The notes under the pieces are model-generated. The model was not told the origin of the DNA. It worked only from the letters and a program-made list of their open reading frames with translations, and made no database searches. The translations under genes and the position numbers were made by a program. From Odontocerum albicorne (lineage: Eukaryota > Arthropoda > Insecta > Trichoptera > Odontoceridae), in assembly GCA_949825065.1 (NCBI GenBank), contig OX463854.1, positions 18,910,103 to 18,974,102 of the forward strand: a stretch of 64,000 nt of DNA. Direction: 5' to 3'. Of the stretch, positions 12,221 to 23,000 are shown piece by piece. The number at the start of each line of letters is the position of its first letter. The stretch's first letter is position 1.

Positions 12221-12716
12221 GACTAGAAATTAAGAGTATTTTCAGGGGTAGAAAAGAATTCTCTTAGTACACATAGAAAAACTATTCAGCCCATGAAACA
12301 AAATCGTGCCATGAAAACACTGTATTGTTTATATTAAAATACAAGTAGTACACCGGTAAATGTGTATTTTATGGCTATAAGTTAAATTGCAAAAATGTTT
12401 CACTTCATATAAGAGATGCATATAAATTGTATTAATTTTACTCAGACAACTAATAACCAATATTGTCTTCAGATGTCAGATTCTCGTTCTTATAGCAATT
12501 TATTAACTTATATAAATAAAAAAATAAAGATTTTGACTTTTCTGCATGGCGTCAAGTAACGCCCTAGAAACGCATTTCGTATTGAGAGTAAAATAAAGCA
12601 CCATCGCGAAGTAGCGCTGATTCTACGATTATTTTTAGTCAGCTGACTGACAAGCATGCTACTTTAAATTGAAATGTATATATTTAACATTTTGTATTCC
12701 GATTCCGTACTTTACC
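12221..12716. other. intergenic, nothing recognised
   Basis: AT-rich sequence. A CATGCTACTTTAAATTG phrase near 12655 recurs near 24710 in a transporter intron, so a minor dispersed repeat is present. No gene. Confidence 0.4.
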
Positions 12717-12965
12717 CCGGTACATGTGTAAGAAGTTTAGTCCCAATACATGTGTAAGGACTGTGATGTAGCCCTCCACGAAAGAAAATGTTGACACAAT
12801 GACCAAACTAAACATATTCAAGTATTTTAAATGAATTTACATAGTTTCATTACAATATTCCTAATATTTACTTAGATACAGCAGTTTTTGTAAACCCTTC
12901 ACAAAATAAAATTTTCTCAAAAATCAGCTGGGCACTGGGAAAGGTTGTCTTGATTTTTGTCGGAT
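12717..12965 (+). pseudogene. piggyBac-like transposase C-terminus and 3' flank, copy 1
   Basis: This is a direct repeat of 15932-16165. The start encodes a decayed form of RYMCKKCDVA.HK, a cysteine-rich C-terminal motif of the piggyBac type. About 200 bp of shared non-coding sequence follows, ending in the GGGCACTG..AAAGGTTGT phrase. An extra internal duplication of the ACATGTGTAAG phrase (12724 and 12748) is specific to this copy. Confidence 0.55.
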
Positions 12966-13684
12966 TTTAAAATGGTGACAGTGATAAATTCTTTTTGAAG
13001 TAACTTGAACAGCACAGCACTACTTTTCTGAATACGATTTCAAAAAATACTATTTTTAACGCCTTTTTAATGGGACTTAAGGGGTTCCTCCTGCACCCAC
13101 ACTGTCTCTAGGAACTAATTAGGTTCCCTTACAGTGCCATCGTACGAGTATGCTGCTGGCGCCGGAGTTTGAAAAGGATAGCAGTGGCACCGACAGAAGG
13201 CCAGATACCACAGATAGAGAGGAAATTCAAACGCCTATCTTCAAAAGCTGGGCTTACGGAATTGATTCCCATTGTATTTTTTATAGGGTTTCCTGATTTT
13301 ATTCAGTAAAGGTTTCTTTAACACCTTTCTGGTTGGCTGAAAAATTGTTTGAAAAATCTGCTCTACAATTTTAATTTAATAGAGGTTCTCTAAATTTAAA
13401 ATGTTGATAGCCACTGACACATGTTCTACATACACGTTGCAAAAAACAAACAAGGACAGTTATAAATTTTTTAAGTACCCATAAAATTGTCACAAGAAAT
13501 TCCGAAGATTATATTAAAATCAGGCGACACTAAAAACACCGAACTAGACGCAGACTATTCTTGACAAAAGCTCATTCATTCCTAATTACATAATATTATC
13601 GATTTCTCGTATAAACCTCAATTGCTTAGATGTACCCGATTTTCAGTTTATGATATTATGGTCAATACTTCATATAATATAGAG
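12966..13684. other. unassigned sequence with a SINE body scrap
   Basis: At 13295-13345 the phrase GGTTTCTTTAACACCTTTCT followed by GGTTGG is SINE body and tail sequence. The patch at 13100-13260 is GC-richer and open in one plus frame for about 50 codons but matches nothing I recognise. Confidence 0.4.
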
Positions 13685-14017
13685 CAGTGGTCTCCAATGT
13701 GGGGTACGCGTACCCCTTGGGGTACGCGAGTCGATACTTGCGGGTACGACTAGTGATAGAAAAAATATGAAAATTTATTCAAGATTAACAAATATTAACT
13801 TGTATTTTTAAATTACACGATCATAAACATCAAATAGACGAGGGATTGACAGCAATTGACAATATTTAATTTAAAACTGCCAATTCATGACATTTTTACG
13901 TATGTATATGTATAAAAAATATAGTACGAACCCCTATATACTCGTATATTCAGGGATTCGCACTATAAATTTCTTCTGTCTTAGGGGTACGCGATCAAAA
14001 AAATTTGGAGACCACTG
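13685..14017. mobile_element. hAT-like MITE, 333 bp
   Basis: The terminal inverted repeats are CAGTGGTCTCCAA on the left and TTTGGAGACCACTG on the right. Just inside are GGGGTACGCG motifs in inverted and repeated form. The flanks ATATAGAG (13677-13684) and ATATAGAA (14018-14025) fit an 8-bp target duplication with one change. There is no transposase inside. The CAG..CTG ends and 8-bp duplication are hAT-superfamily traits. Confidence 0.82.
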
Positions 14018-14094
14018 ATATAGAACAATGGTACTCATAAGGTAGGTCACGAAATTATTTTCGACAGTCGCCAGTGAAGGAGGAACTACTAGCA

Positions 14095-14170
14095 AATTTT
14101 CTCTGTCAAACGGTTAGAATTCACGCTAAGTAAGCGGGCATCCAAGGTTCGGTTCCTAACTTAGCTCTTA
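14095..14170 (+). repeat. second-type tRNA-like SINE head
   Basis: The run TTCACGCTAAGTAAGCGGGC and then GGTTCGGTTCC (B box) matches the minus-strand head at 63150-63230. The A box is diverged (ACGGTTAGAA). This is a second SINE head family, distinct from the GGCCTAGTTGG heads. Confidence 0.6.
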
Positions 14171-14595
14171 AACCATTTTACATCTGAATTTATATTTTTC
14201 TATAGCTTAAATATTGCTTATATTTTTTTATAGTGCATATAAAGCGACACAAAAATAGCGTTGTATAAATATTCTGCCTAACGAAAGACTGTAATCCTAC
14301 TGATCATTTTGGAAGTTTAATCTTCTTGCCAATGGAACTTTGGGTTTGATCTGTAAAATCTAGTGCTTACTCAAGTACATCAACTTTTATACAATCTCTT
14401 TACGCAGACAATAAACCTGACCTTGTATATATATGTAAGAGTGTGTGCATTTATATTTTTAACAATGTTACCATATATACGAGTATATAACATACTCTCT
14501 ATATATTTGTATGGCATCAACTCCTTATTTATTACCATTTATTTTTTGTAATATGGTTTACGTAAACAAGAATGTGAGTTGAAACACAGGTGGCA

Positions 14596-14775
14596 TCCTC
14601 GTGTCGGACTCATCCTCCTATTAGTGGGAAGTGTATGTCGATTGGGAAAATGTTATAAGATGAGCCCAATTTTTTTGATAGTTATCTCTCTGAAATATAT
14701 TTTCCCACTCCAGTAACATATAATATATGCGTAATTACACGATACATATTTCAATTGTTACGAATAAACTTATTA
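14596..14775. repeat. dispersed repeat, paired with 50735-50895
   Basis: It shares with 50735-50895 the phrases TCCTCCTATTA, then ATTGRGAAAATGTT and GAGATGAGC, and the downstream TCTCTSWAATATATT. The family is not identified and no coding sequence was seen. Confidence 0.55.
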
Positions 14776-15899
14776 TTTATTTATTGTAGATCAGCGTTTG
14801 TTAAGCAGTGCTGTAAAAGTAGCGTCGGTACATTATTTGTCCTAGGAGTGGCTATTAAATAGCTCTGTTGCTAATAGCTTAGAATTTTTGAGAAGCATAC
14901 TACTTGAAATTTAAAAGCAGCGGTAACAACGCTACTCTATCAAAGGAACGTTTACCATACTGGTTGAGATATAATTGTTTTAACGCCTTTAAATTTTAGG
15001 TACTATAGCTTACCTATATATTTTTCATATATTAAACAGTTATGACCTGACTGATTTCCTCTTTACGTAATATAAAATCCCGTACGTTAATTCAAAAAAT
15101 ATTTACACTTTCTATCCCGATCCCGTGTCTTAACGTGACAAATTAATTTATGAGTACGTTGTGTCCCGGTTCCGAATTTTCACGTGATTTATACTTCTTC
15201 CAAAAAGAAAATATTGCAAATATGTTTGTAAACAGTTCAACCTTTTAACGATAGTCCCCTGATTTCTGATGACTGACTTCTAACATGGACAATACCCTAG
15301 ATAATTTTAATTTTGGTTGTTTTTGTATTTGTGTTTCTGTGTATTTTTTTTTTTTTTTGTTTTAATTTTGTTTTGATTTTGATTTTTATTTTTATGATTG
15401 TGTGCGGTATAGTGCGGGATGAATATTTTTGGTATTTCTGGAGTGATGATGTGTGAGGAGTTGAATTTCGCAAGATGTTTACAGTTGTAGTTGAGTGTCA
15501 CTGTCAGGTTGATGAGAGCGTGCAACGGGGTTTTGTTTTTGTGTAATCAAAAATCGGAAAGAAGTATCGATTTATTTTTCTCATGCTAAATATCCTCAGT
15601 GAGATACAGGCAAAAGCCTAGTTTACTGGGGATACGACAAATGAAAGGCAACAAACCCAGATCCATTAAAATTGTATGTCCAAATCAAATTATCTGTTGT
15701 TTTTCTCAAATTGTGTATATTTCTTGTCATGTGTAATAATAAAAAATAAAAAAATGATTTATAATGGAGATTTTAACGTTGCGTCACCGGTGCGTGGTAC
15801 GTGGTGAAGTGTCAGGTTCTTGAAGATTTTAACATGTGAATATAGAGCCCAGCCAGAGCCTCCGGTCCAAATGGAATAAGGAATTTGCAAGATCCTCTA
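14776..15899. other. intergenic, nothing recognised
   Basis: AT-rich sequence. The Lys/Asn-rich minus-strand frame at 15525-15307 is a by-product of a T-rich low-complexity run near 15340-15395. Part of the stretch 15590-15890 may be decayed sequence of the piggyBac-like element whose C-terminus lies just downstream, but I cannot trace it with confidence. Confidence 0.4.
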
Positions 15900-16165
15900 A
15901 GTGTGTGCTAAGCATGAGAAGAGAAATGAGACCCGGTACATGTGTAAGAAGTGTGATGTAGCTCCCCACAAAGGAGAATATTGACAGAATTCAGACACTA
16001 AACTCAATTATTAAAGTGTTTCAAACAAATATATAAAGTTTCATTTCAATATTCCGAATATTTACTTAGATATTGCAACTTTAGTAAACCCTCCACAAAA
16101 ATCAGAATTCCTGAAAAACAAGCCGGGCACTGTGAAAAGTTGTTTTGATTTTGATGAAAGTGTTA
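15900..16165 (+). pseudogene. piggyBac-like transposase C-terminus and 3' flank, copy 2
   Basis: An open frame from about 15901 gives VCAKHEKRNETRYMCKKCDV, then APHKGEY and a stop at about 15955. The CxxC spacing around YMCKKC is like the cysteine-rich domain that ends piggyBac transposases. The following 200 bp align with 12717-12965. The catalytic region was not found upstream, so this is a fragment. Confidence 0.6.
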
Positions 16166-16239
16166 GGATTTTTTTTAGCCAAAACATGTATGTGGTGAAC
16201 TAATTTACATTTTGCAGAACTATCAGAAACAAACTGTTA

Positions 16240-16745
16240 AAATAGCGATACCGAAAATGCGATTGAGTCCGATCTATTACACGCTTGGCAATTTATCAAA
16301 GGTTTCAGAACTCGCTGAAACTTGGAATTGGTTGAAGATGAATAAGATTAAGATTAATGGTGCGGTACGATGCGGTGATGCGTGCACTAAGGAAATTTTA
16401 TGAAGTGTCAATGTTTGAAGGAAAGCGGAACGGGGGATGTTTTAAGTAAGTTGAAGAAAAGAGCTTTAAGATGGTTTGGACTGGAAAGAATAAATTATGA
16501 AAGAATGAAGAAGCGAGTATACAAGTCAAAAGTGCAAGGTGTACGTGGAAGAGGTACACCGAGGAAAATGTGACTGGACCAAATGGACCAGATTTCGAAG
16601 GAAGGTAAAGTGAGAAGTATGAATAAGTTTGGGCGTGACGAGATGTATGATTGTGGACGATGCAAAAGTTGTGTGATTGGATAGAAAATTTTGGAGATCT
16701 GTTCACCCACAAGGGACACGGCGTGATAATATGTATGTATGTGTC
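16240..16745 (+). pseudogene. LINE ORF2 C-terminal remnant
   Basis: The plus strand encodes LRWFGLERINYERMKKRVYK near 16470, then GVRGRGTPRKM-stop-LDQMDQISKEGKVRSMNKFG. This matches the GRGRPRKTWLDQV..IL.EGKVRSM C-terminus of sister copies, with TGG changed to TGA at the tryptophan. It ends at about 16725 with a decayed CCCACAAGGGACACGGCGTG that corresponds to the usual 'PN GKRA' end. Confidence 0.8.
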
Positions 16746-16760
16746 AGAACTCAATATTAA

Positions 16761-16930
16761 AATATTTAATAATAAATTACTTTGTTATTCCGTTTAGTCC
16801 CCGCGACGCGTGCTTCTGCCTCTTATCACGACTCTCACTTCAGACAATTGAAGAGAACTTCGTGATAGGAGGTAAAAGCACGTGTCGCGGGGACTTAATG
16901 GAATCACAAAGAAATTTATTTTTAAATATT
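16761..16930. repeat. 170-bp imperfect palindrome (foldback element)
   Basis: The outer arms start AATATTTAATAATAAATT and, reversed from the right, AATATTTAAAAATAAATT. The inner arms both read AGTCCCCGCGAC, then a CGTGCTT block and a TATCACG block, with scattered mismatches and almost no loop. The core is far more GC-rich than its surroundings. It may be a MITE whose whole length is terminal inverted repeat. No certain target duplication was found. Confidence 0.8.
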
Positions 16931-17234
16931 CACGCTTGGTGATGTTTAACCAATGGTTATGTAGCGGATCAGATCGGAGTGCAGATGACAGCGCCAAGTG
17001 AGTTTCCCGAGCCCGGCTCAGCGGGTCAAATTGCATCCTGTCCGGTGCAATGCATCGTGCCCGTGCCCCACGACAATTCACCGCTAGCGCAGGATGGTGC
17101 TCCCATAACCTATTTCACACTCCCTCAGTACTCGCTATTCACTGCTCACCAGGTCAAATACGGTAAAACAGAACCGCAACGAGATATTTTGGCGCCTGGG
17201 GCACCCATTTGTAAACACGCCCCCACAATAAGGT
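16931..17234. other. GC-rich patch, unassigned
   Basis: It is open in both directions for 70-95 codons (for example + 16979-17236), but the two frames are shadows of each other and neither has a motif I recognise. A GGCGCCTGGGGCACCCAT phrase at about 17190 resembles the terminal phrase at 17650-17711, so a repeat origin is likely. Confidence 0.35.
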
Positions 17235-17711
17235 GACTTTTTTTCTCAACACTTACAGGAATTCGTAAAATTATTGTAATTTTTTCACCTTATTTTATTT
17301 TCTGCTAAAAATATCACCCCTCCCAGTCATAAAAAAGTAAAAATTGTGGACGTACGATAACCCACAGTATGAATCAACGGATGAAAATTAAAATGTCAAA
17401 CATTTATAACTTTATTTTTAGAGCTTTTAGTGCGGCAAAATCATCAATAACTTTATCTAAATATATTTTTTTCGTCATCTCTCTTGTCTAAGACTATAGG
17501 TATCTAAAACTGTATAGATTATTATCAATTCACTAAAACTTCTTTCACAAATCACGAACATGGAAAATTATTTTAAGTCATACTTTTCAAACTATATTAT
17601 TTGTTGTTTTTTTTCTATTATTTTTGTCATTTTCCTTTTTTTACCGATTGATCGTGGCGCCCTTCAGATATCGCGCCTAGGGCCGGTGCCCCGCCCATAT
17701 CACAGCTCTGC
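17235..17711. mobile_element. candidate hAT-like terminus region
   Basis: The right end reads GGCCGGTGCCCCGCCCATAT and then CACAGCTCTG, matching in reverse the phrase CAGAGC...GGGGCACTGGCCCTA at 10998-11035. CAGAGC..GCTCTG termini suggest a hAT-like element. The left end and target duplication were not resolved. Confidence 0.35.
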
Positions 17712-17897
17712 GATAGAATAGTAATACCTAACACCGAAATCTTCACTTTTGTATGAAAGTGCGCAGCGACGTGGAGTGGCAAAAAATAAGAACTAATTTG
17801 TCAAAATCGAAATTTTGAGATTTCATATCCTTCATTGTTTAATAGTGATATCAAATTTTCATTTTTTCACAAATATTATATTTTGTGTACAAGAATT

Positions 17898-18092
17898 GTG
17901 TTGTATAACACTTTCGTTGTAACCAGTTCAACCTGGCAGATTTATTGGCATTTGGAATTCTCTTCCAACTAACCACAAAGTTATTCAAGTTTCCTTTAGT
18001 GTATTTTTTTTTTAAATAACAGGAATCGAACCCGTAGCTTCCAGATCGGAAGACAGACGTCTTACCAACTATACCGCAGAGGTCGTATTGTG
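17898..18092 (-). repeat. tRNA-derived SINE, minus strand
   Basis: Read on the minus strand, the A-box segment is GACCTCTGCGGTATAGTTGG and the B-box is GGGTTCGATTCC. The body has GTTATTTAAA..., and the tail ends with CAGGTTGAACTGG. The tail hairpin is degraded. Head, body and tail are in the same order as at 4848-5062. Confidence 0.75.
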
Positions 18093-18517
18093 AATCTTCT
18101 TTTTTAGGCTGGATACGAACTAAACCGCAGTCATACTGCGAGCTGGTTTTATTTTTACCATAAACTGATGATAACATACCCACGGTAAATACAAAAATAA
18201 ATTTATGTGACATGTCCGATTTTTAAGTTACCTGGCTGCAACTTTTTACAATCAGTTGGTTGTTTTGAAGTTTGCGCTAGGAAGCTCGTGGTATAACCAC
18301 GGTTAAATGGAAATCTGCCCTAATGCTTAATACTTGGCTTGTGACAATTTTTTAAAATATGAAATGAATAACAATGAATATGAATGTGGCTAATGAGAAA
18401 AATACATATGGGCATGGAATGAGGTGAAGTTCTAATCTCTCTAAAATAGGAACATTGTAGGAACATCTCATACCAATAGGAACATTGTGTGTGATTTTTA
18501 AAGCAGAATCAAGCAAA
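18093..18517. other. intergenic, nothing recognised
   Basis: AT-rich sequence. A short direct repeat of AGGAACATTGT lies at about 18448 and 18478. No gene. Confidence 0.4.
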
Positions 18518-18538
18518 ATATGACCTCAGGGCCTAGTT

Positions 18539-19767
18539 CAGTGATGGGTAACCTTTTTAGCTCGGTGTGTCAACATTCTGAAAAAACCTGGCTTGACCCG
18601 GGTGCCGTTTCACATCTAGGAATATTAATAATTTTTGCAGCCCTAGTAAATGAAAGATTTTTCAGAGTGTGAGATTTTTCAGAGTGCCAAAAGTGTTCGA
18701 TAATCGGTTCCAAGCATTCTAAAATATCTTATTTGTTGTGACACTCTTCTTCATTCTCCAAACAATTTCTTTCTAGATTCATGAGTTTGCACCTCAAGTC
18801 GACGAACTCTTGAGTCCAGATGCTGTTTTAAAATTTTGCAAGTTGCAGTTCCAAATCATCATATTGCATCCATTCGAAGCTATTTAATTTCAAAGTACTA
18901 CATCCGGATATTTAATTATTTGAATTGCTTGTTCTAGGGATCTAAATTGATTGAATCTTTTACCGAACTGGTCATGTAACGAGTTTACAATGTACTGGTA
19001 CTTTATATTCATGGGATCCATTTCATTTTGTATAGTTGTGCTGGCCTCCTCGAAATACTTGTTTTACTCGAGGAAAATACTTATAAGTTTTAGTCGCTAC
19101 GAAAATTTTAAGTTTACTCTCAAAAGCTTTTATATATCCAAACATAACTTCAATATCTTTGCCAAAACCTTGTAATTTTAAGTTCAGTTCATTCATATGA
19201 ATAGAGAGGTCTATAAGAAACATCAATGTGTTGACCCACTTATGATCACTAATGCAAAATTTGCCAAATTCTTTTCCTCAAGAAACACCTTAATTTACGA
19301 AGCATTCCACAAATCGCTCAAGTATTTTTCCTCGGCTCAGCCACCTCACATTATTATACATCAACAGTCCACTATAAGTTGAATCAACTTCCTGTAAAAA
19401 GTGCAGAAAATTCTCTTTTATTAAATTTACTTTTTTGTTACAACCGACATTAAATCATTTAATTCTGTGAATTCTGCCTTAACACATAACACCTCCTGAT
19501 CTATAATGCAATGAAAAGGCACAAGTGTATGTCCAATATCTTTCATAAACAAATTCACAAATCCCACATTTTTTTAACCATATTGGGTGCCCCATCTGTC
19601 GTCACTGACACAACTTTAGAAACATCAATCCAGTGCAGTCGTAAATATACGAGCGAAGAAAGTGCATCGCTCATTCTTGAGCGAAGATCGTCCGTAAACG
19701 ATGCGTGTCACCCAAAATGTCTTGGCATGTCACCTCTGACATGTGTGTCATAGATTACCTATCACTG
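18539..19767 (-). mobile_element. hAT-family DNA transposon, 1,229 bp, degenerate
   Basis: The ends are CAGTGATGGGTAACC on the left and the inverse of CAGTGATAGGTAATC on the right. The 8-bp target duplication GCCTAGTT lies at 18531-18538 and 19768-19775. The minus strand carries a decayed transposase (separate entry). The length is short for an autonomous hAT, so the element is internally deleted. Confidence 0.9.
18720..19720 (-). pseudogene. hAT transposase remnant (ZBED5/GTF2IRD2-like group)
   Basis: From 19720 downwards the minus-strand translation, with stops and shifts, contains in order VSVTTDGAPNMVKK, then NFLHFLQEVDSTYSGLLMYN followed by NVRWLSRGKILERF, then FLIDLSIHMNELNLKLQG at about 19226-19160, then LHDQFGKRFNQFRSLEQ. 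TDGAP, the VRWLSRG block and HMNELN.KLQG are signature stretches of hAT transposases of the ZBED5/GTF2IRD2 type. The N-terminal BED finger and C-terminal dimerisation domain were not seen. It cannot encode a working protein. Confidence 0.82.
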
Positions 19768-19784
19768 GCCTAGTTGGTAATACG

Positions 19785-19915
19785 TCTGCCTCAACACATC
19801 AGCCTTAAGTTCACATTCATCCATAATCACACTTTTCTATAAACATGACTTTGGATTTCGTGACATTCATTGTCAGATCTTTCTCTTCCCATCTCGCATA
19901 CAATATGCTTATATT
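19785..19915 (-). pseudogene. LINE ORF2 remnant
   Basis: The complement encodes a decayed MNVTKSKVMF-like segment, the post-YADD stretch of RT. The nucleotide text (TTCGTGACATTCATTGTCAG, then TCTTCCCATCTCGCATACAA) matches 1905-1980 of the LINE at 1210-2165. It ends just before the transporter exon acceptor. Confidence 0.6.
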
Positions 19916-19949
19916 GTATATAATTGATATATATTTTTCTTTTTTACAG

Positions 19950-20029
19950 AAATGTGTTCCCACCAAATCTTATGCAGGCTGCCATCTTCCAGTACAGGAC
20001 AAAGCTCATTAGACCACTTAATGAGTCGG
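19950..20029 (+). CDS. EAAT: EAAT exon (first visible)
   Basis: The acceptor TTTTTTACAG ends at 19949 and the donor GTAATT starts at 20030. The exon begins with the last base of a split codon, then encodes [20 protein letters not shown] and RPLNES, the conserved segment before the extracellular loop. It ends in phase 1 (G, completed by TT in the next exon to give Val). Confidence 0.93.
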
Positions 20030-23000
20030 GTAATTTTAATATTTATCTTCAATATATTCAAATGTAAATTGTTAATAATAAACACAGGTTAACTGATTAA
20101 ATTAATTTGCAAGTTCTCTTCCTCAAGAGCACTCAGTTTTAGACTAATGTGCTTCTCTCACTGTTTTCTAATCCTCTTACACACCATTTATTCATAGCTT
20201 TTTCTTCTTTATTGTTTATTTCTTTTTTAATATATTTTCCATAAGTTCAGGTCTTCTGAAGTGCTATGAATTTTGTTCCTGAGTCATCTAAATAGTCTAG
20301 AATCATTTATTGTTTATCATCTTAATGTTTTATTTTATTCATTTGCAATGGTACCCCACATTGGACTGGCGATTCAGACATTGAAGTGTGTAACTAGTAG
20401 ACAATATTTTCTTTGGCGATGATAATTAAGTATTTATGTTTAGAACCACTGGAGTAGGCACAAAACTCTGGTTTCCTCCTTGCTCATATTGGCATCAATA
20501 CCGCATATGAAGAGACAACAACAACACTTGCATACACATACTTGGCGCGTGCTATAAACCAGGCGAACTATAAACGATAATACTTCCAGACTATTAGAGC
20601 TTTCTCATCTTGTTAGCATTTTCTATTGATGGTTCATTTTCACTAACTAATATTTGTCGCTATTTAGTAGAAAAAAGGTCATATTCTTCTTCTTAGCCAT
20701 TCATACCATAGCGCTTTTAGCGCTCAAACATGACGATTTTACTCATAGAAATAAATATTAACCAATTTAGAAAGGGACAGGACAAGAGTAGAAAGTTATA
20801 ATTTTCAAAAAAATAAAAAAAAAGGTAGGAAAATTCTATTTGGGAAGTATACATATGTATGTTCTCAGAAAGTGGAAAGATGGAATGAGTTTAAACGACG
20901 AGTTACAATAGGAAACAAAGTTATGGAACACTAAAAGGTATATATTCAAACCAAGCAATATCAAGATCACAACATATTAGGGACTGTATGGCAATGAAAC
21001 AAAAATGTGGAGGTTGTTAAAAGAAGTCTAGTAAAGTCGAGTAAATATCATGTTAGAAAAATTGGATGCCCTGTCTTTCTGTCTATCCCAGCAGAGAAAT
21101 GGTATAATGATATATAATTATGTAAAAAAAAAGTATTTAAAAATAAGCTTTTAAACTAAGAACAACCATCAGACATCAATTTTATATACCTTTTATGAGC
21201 ATCCTGTGATGATTATTATTATAAATATTTGTATTGTGATTTACAGTTCCATTGACTGAGTTTGACATCCAGCACACGTACGAGGATGGTACCAATGTGC
21301 TTGGATTGGTGACATTCAGCGTGGTGTTGGGCATCACTATCGGCATCATGCGCCAATCTGCCAAGCCTCTGCAGGACTTTTTCGTGACACTCTCTGAAGC
21401 CATGATGATCATTACTCGCTGGGTCATCTGGTAACTCTCCAAATGATATTTTATTTTAAAATGTATTCATATCAATAAAAAAAAATGTATGTTTGTTAGA
21501 CATATATTTCCTTCTTTAGACGGATCTAATCAAAATTTTGCATGGACAACCCTGTGGGTTGAAATAAAAAGGTCAAATTTTCTGAGTAAAATATTTATTA
21601 ATTTGACACACATTTGCCTAGCGCGGAAGTACAAATAAAAAGTGAAATACAGATGTATCCTTTCTCTTACACTATTCAGCTTGTTCAGCTCCACAAAAAA
21701 GTAGACAAGCAATAGTCATGAATGGGAAGATAGTAAACAACCTACATTACGCTGATGACACCTTTCTTCTTGCAAGTTCTATTGAGAATTTACAATTACT
21801 GTTGAACAAATTAGTGATTAGTTATGATGCATTTGTTCTCAAATTCAATATCTCAAAATCTAAATATATTATCATTAACAACCAAAGAATTGATGAGCAA
21901 TTTATGTTGGAAGAATACCTGGGATATAACCTTAACAAAAACTGGGACCATTCAATTGAAATCAAATACTGCATTGATCAAGATTGAGCTACATTCATTC
22001 GCATGTAAAATGGAAATTCGTAGCCATGACTCAAATATTAGAGTACAAACGGGAATGATACGGTGCTATGTCTTCTCTGTATTGTTATATGAAATAAAAG
22101 TGTAAAGCAACATTCAGGCACCTTGGATCATTTAAGATGTTGATTAGCAGAAGAATTTTGAAAGTCAGTTGAATGAATGGAGTACGGAATAACGAGATAT
22201 TGACTTGGATGCATAAAAACAAAGAGGTCATTAGACGTATAAACATGTGAAAGCTACAATATCTTAGACATATCATGCACCATCATGAGATGCCTTCTTT
22301 TATCTGAAATTATTAACACTAACATTTGAATAATTTTTCACATGTACAGAATAAAATTTGTTGAAATAAAATATTTATGGAAATAAAAACCCATTAAGAT
22401 TATCCATATTATTTTGAAATTCTTATAATGCCCATATTTTTTAACCTAAATATGTTTTATTTATTTTTTACTTATTTCTAATATAAAAATAACCATGACC
22501 CTACTCAACCGAATTAGAAAATGAATTTGTTAAAGACTATCTGCCAAAACAAATGATAGATCAACAAGTAAGTTGAGTCAAAAAGATAGTTTAGTCACAA
22601 AAGTCTAATAAAAAAAACTAAATCATACTGCATTAAGGTTCATCTAACAAAAAGATGTGTTACTATTACGAATATATGCTCGTTTTAATTGTATGATTAA
22701 ATCATTTTCCAGGATATCACCCATTGGTGTGTTCTTCTTAGTAATGGCCAAAATCCTGGAGACGGACAGCTTCATCGAGATGGTAGGCCGACTTGGCTGG
22801 TACTTCATGACAGTACTGCTGGGGCTCTTCATCCACGGCTTTGGCACCCTCGGAGTGATCTTTTTCCTCACCACCAGGAAATTACCTTTCCGCTACCTCT
22901 CACAAATGGGCCAGGTGCTTGCTACAGCATTTGGAACTGCTTCCAGGTATTATTATCATCATTCATTTCATTTTGTAACTTTTAAATTCAATACTACTCC

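Larger units (their letters stand above)
18518..19790 (+). repeat. SINE head split by a hAT insertion
   Basis: The left fragment ends GACCTCAGGGCCTAGTT at 18538. The right fragment restarts GCCTAGTTGGTAATACGTCT at 19768. The duplicated octamer GCCTAGTT is part of the SINE A box, so the hAT element at 18539-19767 landed in the internal promoter of the SINE. A LINE remnant follows the short right fragment directly. Confidence 0.78.

Noticed and set aside
14363..14551. 62-codon frame with hydrophobic residues
   Set aside because: Low-complexity TATA-rich sequence with no motif.
15307..15525. Lys/Asn-rich minus-strand frame
   Set aside because: Comes from a T-rich low-complexity tract, with no motif.
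19511..19753. 80-codon frame on +
   Set aside because: Antisense of the hAT transposase remnant, which matches family motifs on the minus strand.
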